This document shows positions 10,178 to 20,572 of a stretch of DNA of 29,432 bases, piece after piece (position 1 is the first letter of the stretch; each line of letters begins with the position of its first letter). The translations under genes and the position numbers were made by a program. Where the stretch lies: contig CAUDNR010000384.1 in NCBI GenBank assembly GCA_958430865.1, forward strand, positions 1-29,432, written 5' to 3'. The notes under the pieces were generated by a model. It did not search any database and was not told where the DNA came from. It saw nothing but the letters and a program-made list of their open reading frames with translations. This DNA comes from Entrophospora sp. SA101. Lineage: Eukaryota > Glomeromycota > Glomeromycetes > Entrophosporales > Entrophosporaceae.

Positions 10178-11047
10178 TTTCTTTTTTAATAATTAAAATA
10201 ATTCAAAATTAATTAAAATTCTTTATTTGGTTGTGCTGATCAACAGTTACCTAAAAAATAATATCCCAAATCTTTGTATATATTTGATTCACGTGCTACC
10301 ATGACATTAACTGCGGTAAAATAAAAAACAAGGAACCGTTATAAATTGTTAGGCACACGAAAATATATTATCATTAAGTAATATGTCAGCACAAATTACA
10401 ACAATATCTGCATCTCTTGAACATTAATGGCACTCAAAGTTGATGATGGTGTAATTACTGAAATACATTTGAAACTACAAAGAACAGCACGATTGTGCTA
10501 TGTTTATTTGTACAGTTCACTCTTTTTATAACAGAAAAAAATGCTCGTTATAAAGAGAATTCGTTATAGCCAATAATAATTTATTATAATATGTTACTAT
10601 GAACATAGTTGGCTCCTAAATTTTTTGTGCAAATTTTAAAAGTATAGAAGTCACTTTCTGTCCTACCTTTTAAAAAAATAGCGTTATTAGCGGATCATCT
10701 ATACTCAAAAGTTAAAATTTTTGAATATTATGTGATCCACACATTGGATTTTAAAAAACTCACCACCATTCAATTCAGCTTTAAAAAGGAGTCTATTAAT
10801 CTAAAAAAAAAATTTGTCTCAAATTTTCTTTTCATAGATTTTTTAAATTTGAAAGTTATGCTCAGAAGTGCAACAATAATTTTCGTGTTACAATATTTTG
10901 AATCTCACGACCAAATTTGGTAATGATTTTCTTTTAATATGTTCGTTAAACTTTTTTGTTGAATTAAATAAATCAAATAAATCAATGTATGTTGTAGAAA
11001 ATATTCTATGAAAAAAAGCTGTTACACGAAATTTACTTAGTCTCAAT
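10178..11047. other. intergenic region upstream of the AP180 gene, with a possible pogo-like remnant
   Basis: No gene is supported. At 10511-10580 a TA is followed by CAGTTCACTC, then CTCGTTATAAAGAG and TTCGTTATAGCC. Repeated CGTTATA motifs after a CAGT start recall terminal repeats of pogo/Tigger-type elements, but no matching right end was found. A short run from ATG 10383 has an in-frame stop after 14 codons. The open frame at 10732-10923 starts with GTG, is low-complexity and has no recognised relatives. Confidence 0.4.
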
Positions 11048-11414
11048 TATACTTGTCGTCGGAATTCCCAGACAATATGGTTACGGCATGTGCCGTATTA
11101 TTTGCTGTAAATAACGTAAACCGTAATGCTGTAATGCCGTAAAAGACAAAATTAATAGTGTATTAGTAATAGCATTATACTAATATCTATCATAATATCA
11201 ATATACAAATTTTTATCAAACACTAAAAATTGTTTGGGTACTGAAGTAAAAATTAAATATACATATAAACATTCTAATTCTCCAATAAAAAATTTACTCA
11301 TTACTCTAACAAAAATTGCTTCAAAATTAGGGTTGTGTTGGTCCAGTCCGGTCCGGTCTCGGTCCCAAAAGACCGGTCTTTTTTTGAAAGACTGAAGGAC
11401 CGGTCTTTAGATGC

Positions 11415-11486
11415 GGTATTTGGGACTGGTTAAAGACTGGTATTTGGGACTGGTTAAAGGTCGGTATTTGGGACTGGTTAAAGATT
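11415..11486 (+). repeat. three 24-bp tandem repeats in the subterminal region of the inner hAT element
   Basis: Units start at 11415, 11439 and 11463, each GGTATTTGGGACTGGTTAAA plus four variable bases. Each unit carries one GACTGGT, the same motif that recurs singly elsewhere at both element ends. The array probably expanded from a subterminal transposase-binding repeat. Confidence 0.75.
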
Positions 11487-11624
11487 GTTTAAAGGATTTT
11501 GATGTGAATCACATATTGCAAAGTAGCTTTTTGGTCGATCTTGATTATCTTACATTTTATGACCAGGTTCAAATTAACTTTTTACACTCATCAATTATTT
11601 TATTTTACAAATTTATCCTGCTTA

Positions 11625-11873
11625 CTACCTAGAAATCTTTGGCAACAAATAACAATGAATTTCACGAAAAAACTCCCAAACTGTACTCTTTTGAATATTA
11701 TTTGTATGTGGTGATGATGTTGTTGTGGATGTTGTTGTGGATGATGATGGCGATGATGTTAAATTACTAGATATATTAGAAACTGAATCTTCAACATAAA
11801 TGGTTTCATTTTCATTAAGAAACTCTTCTTCCCCTTCGAAATTGTGATTTAATTCCTCCGAGGAGAAAGCCAA
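11625..11873 (-). pseudogene. 5' fragment of a hAT transposase (start of BED finger) inside the inner element
   Basis: A minus-strand frame of 82 residues, acidic then Ser/Thr-rich, ending in KSTVWEFFREIHCYLLPKISR before a stop. The S-T-V-W-x-F-F pattern is how BED-type zinc fingers of hAT transposases begin; the cysteine and histidine ligands that should follow are absent. The frame opens at TTG just after a TGA and has no ATG, so the true N-terminus is lost or frameshifted. This is what remains after internal deletion of the element. Confidence 0.6.
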
Positions 11874-12402
11874 TCCTCAACTAAGTCTTCGTTTTGTTTT
11901 GTTGTTATTATTGCTACTGCTCCTATTTCTGCTATTCTTTCTATTACTATTTCTGCTTTAATTACCAATAATAATATTATTAATACCTACTACTGTTATA
12001 TCATTAAGTTATATTAAATAAACTATTGGTTTTTATTATACATACTAAATTATTATCATTGATTTTCTATTATTAAAGTTCCTTAGTATTAGCCTAAAAA
12101 AGTGAACAATGTAATAATTAATTTTTTAACAAAAGTTTGGCCTTCAATAAAACATAATAATAACGAATAAAATAAAAAACTCTAAAAAAAAGATACATAA
12201 AAATTTTTATTGTTCAAAATTTCCTTATTAAGAAAGATCAGCTGGTCTTATAAAGACCGGTCCAAGACTGGTCCTAAAATTTAGGACCGTGGTTCAAAGG
12301 GACCGGTCTTTTAAAGACCAACACAACCCTATTAAAAATTCATCAATAGCTATAATAATAAAATAAAAATATCAAGATAAATCTAATACAATATTTAATA
12401 GT

Positions 12403-13067
12403 CTACCCAAACTTAATACCTAATGTTAAATTATCTTCATTTTTAAGTTCCTCATTAATTTTATTCAACACCGATGAGATTTCTTTATTCAAAATAGTAG
12501 TTGAGAGTGTAGTTTTTCTTGGAGGATTATATCCAAAACACAAACTTTTTACAAAATCCACAAATAAAGGATGGCTTACAGTAGAAAATGGAATACCACA
12601 ATATATAAAAATCGAACTTAAAATAAATGAATAGATGAGTAAGTCAATTGACAATTATATTATATAATATACACTTATATATAACTGTTTACCTAATGCT
12701 TGATTGATTCTCTCCCTCTTATTTGCATCAACTTCTGCAGAAGAATCAAAATAATTGGTGATTGATGAATTAGACGAATTTACTCTTTACATTTTATTAA
12801 GAGGCGAAGATTGCTCTGCCAGTATTTTCATGTATTAAAATTTTACATCAGTTGGTACTGCACAACAATGCAAAGCTAGATTCTCTTTTAAAATTTCAGA
12901 TTTCCCCTAGGCCAAGCTTCTGTGCAATAATGACATTTAGCAGAGAAGTGACCATTTTCCTATTGATTCTTTAATAAAATGGTTCCAAACCATTGATTCT
13001 TCACGACCCCTTTTGTTTCTTGACTATTACTTGCTATAACTGACCTAACAGAACTTATGTAACTCAT
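12403..13067 (-). pseudogene. BED-finger/DUF659 hAT transposase, N-terminal half, broken
   Basis: Read from ATG 13067 on the minus strand. The frame opens MSYISSVRSVIASNS and leads to KNQWFGTILLKNQ, where a TAG stops it. Resumed in a shifted frame it gives GHFSAKCHYCTEAWPRG and LALHCCAVPTDVK, a BED-type C-C-H-C zinc finger, then NSSNSSITNYFDSSAEVDAN and a GTAAAC donor. After an intron, CGIPFSTVSHPLFVDFVKSL and FGYNPPRKTTLSTTILNKEI match the DUF659 region of hAT-like transposases, which are abundant in glomeromycete genomes. At least one nonsense mutation and several frameshifts are present, and the RNase-H-like catalytic region after LTLG is missing. It lies inside the outer inverted repeats, so it is that element's own gene, now dead. 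Confidence 0.75.
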
Positions 13068-13459
13068 TTTTTTTTCTTTACTAATTAAAATATATTATAT
13101 TATTATTGTTACCATTAACAATTATCTTGCATTTGAGGAATTGATAAAAAATTATTCTTACCACTATTAGAATTCTTATCTATATATTATGTTATATTTA
13201 ATTAATTAATAAAACGTACTGCTGAATAATTAAAAGAATGTAAAGATTTTTTTATCTATATATTTTATTTAGAGAAATTTTGTATTATTATTATGGTATT
13301 TATTTACGGTATTATGACATTTACGGCATTATGGCATTACGGCATTACGAAATTACGGTTTACGGCTTTTGCGACTTTAGGGTCTCATGCTGAAATTTAT
13401 TTACTGCTTATACGTAATGCCTAATTTGCCGTAATTCGAGAATTCCGACGACAAGTATA

Positions 13460-14458
13460 CCCTCAATTTCTTAAATGCATAACAAAATTCGGAATTTTCA
13501 AAATGCTAAGGCTCTGCCAATTTTCAGTTTAAGAAAAAACCAGCCAATAAGTTTTGAAGCTTGGGTCATGAACAACAAAACTTATCGGTTAAATTTTTTA
13601 AAATGATATAATTTTTTTTTTGTTTTAGTATTTTGAAGTTGACCAATTGTTACTATAAGCAATTAATGATTATAGATGATCTGCACCGTAGAGTTTGTCT
13701 TTAGTTTTAATGTAATAGCGAGATTTTCTCAAAAAAAATATTTGTTAGGGTTCTATTCTTTTTTTAGTATTTTCATGCATTTTACTATGTTGTTATATAT
13801 TGTGAAATATATTAAAATTTTGGGGTGAGGTGTTTGGATATGAAATTCTGATTGGCTAATTTGAATTTCACGACGTGAATTGCAAATTCATTTCACACAC
13901 ATGTTACTATTTTCACGAGGAATTTCGAACGCTAATGTCATTACTAAATTTGGCAGTAAAAAATAATTTTAAACCCAAAATCACGTGAAGACTCATTTTT
14001 TAAAATTTGAACGAATCACGAAATAGCGTGGCGCAGCAATAGGAGGTCTTTAGCCATATAAATTGGGCTTAAAAATTCTCATTTAATGAATAATCTTCAT
14101 TGACTGAATAAAAAATATCCTATTTTTAGTTATACCACACAAACTTTCATATTAAAGTTTTTTTTTTAAATTAAAAATTTTCCCAAAAAAAAAAAACTTT
14201 TCATTGTTATAGTAAATAAACCATATCCCCAAATGAAGTAAATATATTAATTAATTGTAAACAGGATATTCTTGTACATTTCAGTATATCTATCATATTT
14301 GTTACCCAAAAAATTCTTTATCATAATCAAACAAAATAGCATAAAAAAGATTTTTACAATTTTTAAATTTTTAAAAAATTATCAAATTACAATAAATTAC
14401 ATTTAAAATTCCATAATTACAAGCCTCTTCTCATTTAATAAATATAATATTAATAATA
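13460..14458. other. intergenic region upstream of the kinesin gene
   Basis: No gene is seen. It is AT-rich, with an imperfect hairpin around 13860-13892 (AATTTGAATTTCACG against CGTGAATTGCAAATT) and several CACGTGA/TCACGA motifs. The last 100 bp before the kinesin ATG are an A/T-rich leader. Confidence 0.6.
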
Positions 14459-17400
14459 ATGGCACCGACAGCAACTGCTCGAGAAAACGTTAAAGTTACT
14501 GTTCGATTACGACCTCCAAATGAAACTGAGCTCGCCAGAACTGATTATAATATCTGGGACGTCGATTCCAATGAACACAGATTATCATTAGAACGGAATT
14601 TTGCTGAAAAGAATCGAAAACAATTAAGCGAGTTTTTTTATGGTATGTATATTGCGCAAAATCATTATAATCATATAATCGGAAATGAAGATTAATATAA
14701 TATAAATTCGTTATTTTATATTGTCGCATTAGATGAAATTTTTACTGGTAGCGATAATATAGCTTTATTTGACCGTGGAGTTAAAGATACAATCAAGTAA
14801 GTAAACTCTGGTTTGATGCGCTGGCCATTCTTATTAATTATAAATAACATTAACATCATTACTATTATAATTTCAAAAGAGCTACCATGGAAGGTTTCAA
14901 TGGTATGTGTAACCATATAAATATGTGTTCATGAAATGTTAAATATAATCTACATATATATAAAATCTATACAATATAATGTAATTTGATCTATAGGTAC
15001 AGTTTTTGCATATGGACAAACATCATCTGGCAAAACTTTCGTAAGTGAATAATAATCAGTTAATAATATAATTATTAAAACTATCAAAATTTATATATTT
15101 ATAAACAATAGTATATATTCTAATTTCTATCCATTCTTTATTTTTCATTTAGACAATGGTATGTGTGTGTTGTTGAGCTTTAGATTCTATTTCTTCGTTC
15201 ATATGTATTAACGTTATTAATTTGATTTTCAAAATTTTGTTGTATATCTAACATGACTATTATAGACGGGTAAATACTTAATTTACATTAGATTGATCGA
15301 TTGATCGATTTTAATATACATATATGTATATGCATTTATATGAATTAATATATGATAAATAATCTATTAATTATGTTCTCTTATTATATAATCATTTCGG
15401 AAAAGGTAACAAGAGTCAACCTGGCGTGATTAAGCAAGCCGTAGATACCGTTTTTTCATATATCAGAAATGTAAGCAAATATTATTAATTAATTTATTTA
15501 ATTTTGAATTATAAAGAAATATTTCCTAATTTATTAAAATAATTTATAGCGCAATGAAAAAGAATTTCTACTCAGAGTATCATATATGGAAATATACAAC
15601 GAAAAAATAAATGATTTACTTGCCCCTGTTAATAAGGATCTTAAAATTCATGAGGACAAACTTGTTAGCATTGTTGTCATTTATATTGTCATTTATCATT
15701 GTCTATTATTAATTAAAAAAAAAATTTTTTTGATTTATTTATATTTGTGGTTAGCATGGCATTCATATTCCTAGTCTCTCAGAGGTTGTAGTCACAAAAC
15801 CTTCAGAAGTCATGAAGGAGATTTCGCGGGGCGAATTAAATCGTCATACAGGTTCAACAAATTGGAACGAAAGAAGCAGCCGTTCACACACGCTATTCAG
15901 AATGGTGGTGGAAAGTTCTTCAAAAGATTCTACACCGCGCCGATTTTCACCATCATCCTCACATAAGGCATCAGGGTCTGTTTCTGTTTCTGTATTGGTA
16001 TGTCTTTATATGTATTTTATATATATATATATATTTATATTTATATCTATATTTAATTATTTTATTAATAATAATAAAAATTATACATAAATATATAAAT
16101 ATATATATTCTATTTGTAATATAATAAATGAATAAAAGAATTTAATTGACTTGGCTGGGTCAGAAAAGGCAGCAAGTGATGTTGAAAGAAGAAAAGAGGG
16201 AGCTTTTATAAATAAAAGGTAACATATTTTATACTAAAACTGTTACCACTGTGATAATAATATTAACATTGCTACATTACAAATAATATTGATGTTGATA
16301 TTTAGTTTACTGACCCTTGGTAATGTTATATCAAAATTGACCGATGGCTCTGGGTAAATAAAAATTTAATAAATTTAATACTTTTTCAAATTTATTAAAG
16401 AAAATCTCTTATAATTATTATAATTATATTTGTAGTGGACACATACCTTTTAGAGATTCAAAATTAACAAGAATTCTTCAAAATTCTCTTATTGGGAACG
16501 CAAGAATTTCTGTCATTTGTACAATTTCTCCATCTTCCGAGAATATAGATGAATCAGTTAATACTCTTAAATTTGCCTCTCGTGTCAAAGAAGTTGTTAC
16601 TAAGGCCCAAACTAATACAGTAATTATTATTATTATTCATGGATATATTTATTTATTGCAATAATTAATAATTTAATAATTAATACATACACTATAAACA
16701 AAATAGCTCATTGATGATAAAGCCTTAATTAAGAAATATCGTATGGAAATTGAAGAATTAAAGGCACAACTTGAAAAAACTGGTACTTATAAAGAAGAGG
16801 AAATTTCTGTGATGTTGCAACAAGAAAGAGCTAAAGTAATGTTATTTATAATGTATATTTGTAATTTATATATAAATTCACTCTAAATTTTTTCTTTATT
16901 TTTTTAATAAACATAGTACGAAGAAAAGTTTGTGGAGATGGAGCTTGTTAGAACTGCGTTAAAGAAGAGAATAGATGACCTAACAAGTTTGATTTTAAAT
17001 AGTACTTCATTTGCTCCTTCATCATCACGAAAACCATCTAGTGATTCTGTTGTAGTTCCAGTAAGCAGGTTATATATATATATATATATGATTTTTTAGG
17101 CATTTAATTAATTAATCATAATTACCATAATTAATATATTCAGGCAATTGATTCAAGGATTGATGAGTTTGAAATGTTAATTGAAGAAAAAAATTCAAAG
17201 ATTGATTCGTTAACCTCTGAGATTTCTGAAAAAAATAAACTAATCGAAGGTTTGAAAAGACAGTTAGAAACATCAAAGAATGCTAACAACTCAGACTTAC
17301 AATTGACATTGACAGAACTTGATGAAAAACTAAAAGACAAAGATGATGAATTGATGTCGTATCGTAACTTGGTAGAAGAATTAGAAATAATTGTCGAGGA

Positions 17401-17989
17401 GGACAAGAAGCTTATTAAAGAGAAGGATTCTAAGATTCAGGAATTATCAAAGATTATTGAAGACGATAAGAAATTAATTGATGAGAATAATTTAAAGATC
17501 AAAGAATTATCATCAAAGATTGAGGTAAAGAATATGACAATTCAGGAATTATCATCAGAGGTGGCAAAGAAAAATAACGTTGTTGAGAAAAGAGACACAA
17601 AAATCAAGGAATTGTCATCTGAATTGACAATTAGAGACGCATCAATAAGTGAAAGAAGCACTGAGATCCAAGGATTAGCACTTGAAAAGTCAAAATTAAG
17701 TAAAATTGTCGATGATGATAAGAGATTGTTACAAGCATTGTCATTGGATATGTCAAAGAAAAATAAGACTATAGATGAATTGAAAAATCATTACCGTGTA
17801 AATACAAAGACAATTAAAGATCTTAAAGAACAGCTATCAAAGAAGGACCAGGAAATAATATTGTATTATAGACAAAAACAAGATTTAGAGGAGAAATTAG
17901 AGGTGCAAAGGGTTACTAAACAAAGAGGTGGGTCAAATTACTTTATTCCTTCAAATAAATTTTTAATGGTTTTATTGAGGAAGTTGTGA
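14459..17989 (+). CDS. kinesin motor protein (CENP-E/kinesin-7-like), 15 exons
   Basis: Exons: 14459-14642, 14733-14796, 14880-14902, 14997-15040, 15153-15158, 15266-15269, 15406-15470, 15550-15663, 15755-15997, 16139-16218, 16306-16353, 16436-16619, 16707-16835, 16917-17060 and 17144-17989, giving 725 residues. The N-terminal motor has [26 protein letters not shown], the P-loop [26 protein letters not shown], the switch I motif NERSSRSHT, switch [22 protein letters not shown] and [17 protein letters not shown]. All nucleotide-binding motifs are intact, so it should be an active microtubule ATPase. After the neck, about 330 residues are coiled coil with a degenerate repeat around the core IQELS/IKELS. 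The N-terminal motor followed by a long coil and the RPPN start suggest kinesin-7, but the subfamily is not certain. Two consecutive micro-exons (6 and 4 nt) encode the residues just after the P-loop. The C-terminus reads straight to a TGA; a further 3' exon cannot be excluded. Confidence 0.92.
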
Positions 17990-19173
17990 TTTCTCTTATC
18001 ATGACCATATTTTTAATATATTTTTTTTAATACACATATAGTTTGATATATCGCACTTTTAATACTAATACTATACTATTCATCATTATCGTAACAATAA
18101 CCAATAGGTTAGTGATTTATAATTATACTAGCTAGGGTTTAATTATATCAGGAGCTTAACACCTTGTAAAGTTTTTATTTCATTTTACACGATATACTTA
18201 TGTCAACATCAATCATATTCATATCATGTACATATAACATTTGTAAATAATCCAGTCACTTATTATTTTAGAATAGTAATAGTTTAGTATATAATTTCCT
18301 TTTAATTATTATCAAAAAAAAAATCATAATCATCATTAATTGTAAATAAAAAGGTTTATTTTCACTATTTCAATTAATTACAAAAAAAGTTTATTTATTA
18401 AAAAGTATTATTTATTTTATTTTATTTAAAAATCAAAGGAAATTTTTAGGAAAAGCCTGCTGCTACCAATCATCGAATCCATCACCATAAACCTACCAAT
18501 CACCATTATAACTATTGCATTGTAACTGTTTATAATTATGATTTTAATCAATTTTATTCTTAACTAAATTAGTATTTTTTTTTATAAAAATATTAGTATT
18601 TTTTTTTTATAATAATAATAACATGTATAAATATAAAATTAATGTATTATTTATAATTATAATTTGAGGAAATCTTTAGAATTTTTGAATTATCATTAGT
18701 GATAGATATATTAGATATATAATATTTATTGTATAAAAAATAATATAAAATTTATAGATGAAATTTATTGAGTTTAATAATAATAGATACTTCATAATAT
18801 ATATCATAAGTATTTACTAGAAATTTTATTCATATATCTATGTAGATTTTGAAATAAAAAAATTTTATAGCATAATTTATTTTAAAGAATTCAATTGTAA
18901 TTAACATAATTAGTATAGAAATGTTATAAATGTAAATTTACTTTTAGATGTTAATATAATAATAGTAATTTTTATTTCAAAATTGCAATTTGATTTGAGA
19001 TCATCATTAGGTGTAATCCTTGATATAGAACATTTTCGACTTAGAAATCATGCCCACTTTTCATAATAATATTTTCTTAAAAGGTTCTCAAAAATTAATT
19101 TTAGAGTATGGTCTTTTTCTATTGAAAAGTCCTACATATGCCTCTGTATCATGACTATATTGCCACCACCCTG
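17990..19173. other. intergenic region between kinesin and Pth-like genes
   Basis: 3' flanks of two convergent genes. The stretch is very AT-rich with long A/T runs, no open frame of interest, no recognisable RNA gene and no clear inverted repeats. Confidence 0.7.
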
Positions 19174-20471
19174 TCAATTCCACAATACATTTTTTTGTAA
19201 TATATCATCATCTATGCAACATTCAATTAATGCATCATGACATTTTGGAAATACTTCTTCTTTGAAATAATTTGATTCCTCAAGCATTGGTGTTCCTATA
19301 ACATATTTTTGTAAAATTATTGCATCTCTGTCATTATATGTTTTAGGTTTATATGTTGTATCTCTGTCGTGATATGTTTTAGGTCTATTTATTGCATCTC
19401 TGTCATTATATGTATTAGGTCTATATGCTGCATATCTGTCATTATATGTATTAGGCCTATATGCTGTATCTCTATCATGATATGTTTTAGGTCTATCTAT
19501 TGTATCTCTGTCATAATATGTTTTCGGTCTGCCTATACCTACCCTTAATCTACAAAACTTCTATTGGTTTTTCATAATAAAGAAAATTTTTTTTAACTTA
19601 AAATTCAAATTGGATAGAAAAAGTTTTGATAAAACAAAAAAATTTACTTCAGTGTCAAGACATCCAATAACTGATTTAAGTCCACTATGTCCACTGATGG
19701 AATAAATTTTTATTAGTATATTGAAGACTTAAGAGGTTAATAAGTTCTCTCTTTCTAATTTACCTTGAACTTCCACTTAACTTTAAACTAATTTTCCCAA
19801 TTTCACGTTCTATGTCATCATGAATTACTACTATATTTGATGGAGACATCTCAAAATGTTTTACTAACAAAATTTCTTATATATTAGATTAAATAAAAAA
19901 GTAAATAAACTAAATCAGAAAACTGCCCAAATAAATACCAGCTCTGGCTATACATTCACCAGAAATATGCATTAACAATAAAGGTTTGAATAACACAATT
20001 TCTATTGGAATATAATTAATAACATCCAATGTTGGTGAATTTTCTTTATTATCAATTAATGTTCTTGTTGAAATTGTTCTTGTTGATGATGATATTGATT
20101 TTCTTCTATCTTTAAAAAAGGACCTTATTTCATTCAATTTTTGATCAGGCTTTTGTATCAAATAATCATTTTCTTTACTTTCACTTTTCTTAGAATTGGA
20201 TTTATTCAAAGTAAGCCTTGAAGGTGGTTTAGGATCAACATAAATATTTAATCTTGCAAATTCACCAGGAAAATTGTTGTTCTTATGCCATGTTAAATTA
20301 TTTAATTCAGCAACATAATTTACTACTTGTATTCCAACACTGCTCCTAGTTCTTACATGTTTATGATTTCCCAAGCCTATAAACTAATGTTGTTTTATTA
20401 TTATTAATATTATAAATAACAACTAAAAAAATATTTATTTGAAAAATAGATACCATAATTTTTTTAAACAT
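19174..20471 (-). CDS. peptidyl-tRNA hydrolase (Pth)-family protein with internal 12-residue repeats and altered active site
   Basis: Five exons on the minus strand: 20471-20454, 20383-19939, 19863-19764, 19693-19648 and 19560-19174, giving 331 residues against about 195 for bacterial Pth. Ordered Pth blocks are visible: FIGLGN, TRSSVGIQVVNYVAELN, then FKPLLLMHISGECI, VVIHDDIEREIGKISLKL, SGHSGLKSVIGCLDTE, FCRLRVGIGRP and a C-terminal helix (FPKCHDALIECC). Known enzymes cleave peptidyl-tRNA to recycle tRNA. Compared with E. coli Pth, Asn10, Asp93 and His113 are kept, but catalytic His20 (TRHN) is Ser, Asn68 (FMNLSG) is His and Asn114 is Ser. Two insertions occur: about 80 Lys/Ser-rich residues before FKPLLLM, and six 12-residue repeats after GIGRP. 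It could be a non-catalytic RNA-binding homologue or a degenerate enzyme. It is divergent from TBCK, 101 bp apart. Confidence 0.82.
19315..19530 (-). repeat. six 36-bp in-frame tandem repeats in the Pth-like gene
   Basis: On the minus strand six 36-nt units encode RPKTYYDRDTID, RPKTYHDRDTAY, RPNTYNDRYAAY, RPNTYNDRDAIN, RPKTYHDRDTTY and KPKTYNDRDAII. The consensus is R-P-K/N-T-Y-x-D-R-D-x-x-x. The first unit's RPKT is the family's own GIGRP motif, so the array seems to have grown from it. All units keep frame without stops, which argues for selection on the protein. Confidence 0.88.
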
Positions 20472-20572
20472 TTTCTTTTTTATAAATTATAAAAATTTTG
20501 ATCAGGATTTACATAAATACGATATCCAAAGATCATCATCCATCATCATTCATTTTTTAAAAATTTAAATTT
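20472..20572. promoter_or_regulatory. short divergent promoter region between the Pth-like gene and TBCK
   Basis: Only 101 bp separate the two start codons. The interval holds a CATC-rich run (CATCATCATCCATCATCATT, 20533-20552) and A/T-rich leaders on both sides. With so little space, transcription in both directions must rely on shared or overlapping elements, unless one start codon is misplaced. Confidence 0.5.

Larger units (their letters stand above)
11328..12331. mobile_element. non-autonomous hAT transposon, inner element
   Basis: Perfect 16-bp terminal inverted repeats TAGGGTTGTGTTGGTC lie at 11328-11343 and, inverted, at 12316-12331. Flanking 8-mers TTCAAAAT (11320-11327) and TTAAAAAT (12332-12339) agree at 7 of 8 positions, matching the 8-bp target duplication of hAT elements. 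Both subterminal regions are crowded with GACCGGTCTT and GACTGGT motifs in both orientations, as expected for transposase-binding repeats. The 1,004-bp length and a truncated transposase start show that it is an internally deleted derivative. Confidence 0.8.
11048..13459. mobile_element. hAT-like DNA transposon, outer element of a nest (defective)
   Basis: The ends are perfect 20-bp terminal inverted repeats: TATACTTGTCGTCGGAATTC at 11048-11067, and its exact complement at 13440-13459. Inside each end lie clusters of TTACGGCATTACGG-type subterminal repeats (11080-11145 and 13305-13375), in inverted orientation to each other. CTCAATT occurs at both flanks (11042-11048 and 13462-13468), consistent with a target duplication although the exact boundary is blurred. 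The element carries the N-terminal half of a BED-finger/DUF659 transposase on the minus strand. The catalytic C-terminal half is missing, and a second hAT element is inserted at 11328-12331. It is not autonomous. Confidence 0.75.

Noticed and set aside
10383..10523. Short frame starting MSAQITTISASLEH
   Set aside because: In-frame stop after 14 codons and no splice arrangement that clearly bypasses it; no family recognised.
10732..10923. 63-codon frame upstream of the hAT nest
   Set aside because: GTG start, low-complexity Phe/Lys-rich composition and no recognised domain.
10690..13684. A 17-bp imperfect inverted match (10690-10706 with 13668-13684, 15 of 17) around the hAT nest, possibly a third transposon shell
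   Set aside because: The arms do not extend in either direction; with AT-rich DNA and many possible comparisons this can arise by chance.
19315..19530. Considered a CRISPR-like or satellite repeat
   Set aside because: Units are directly adjacent without spacers and keep an open reading frame continuous with the Pth-like exon.
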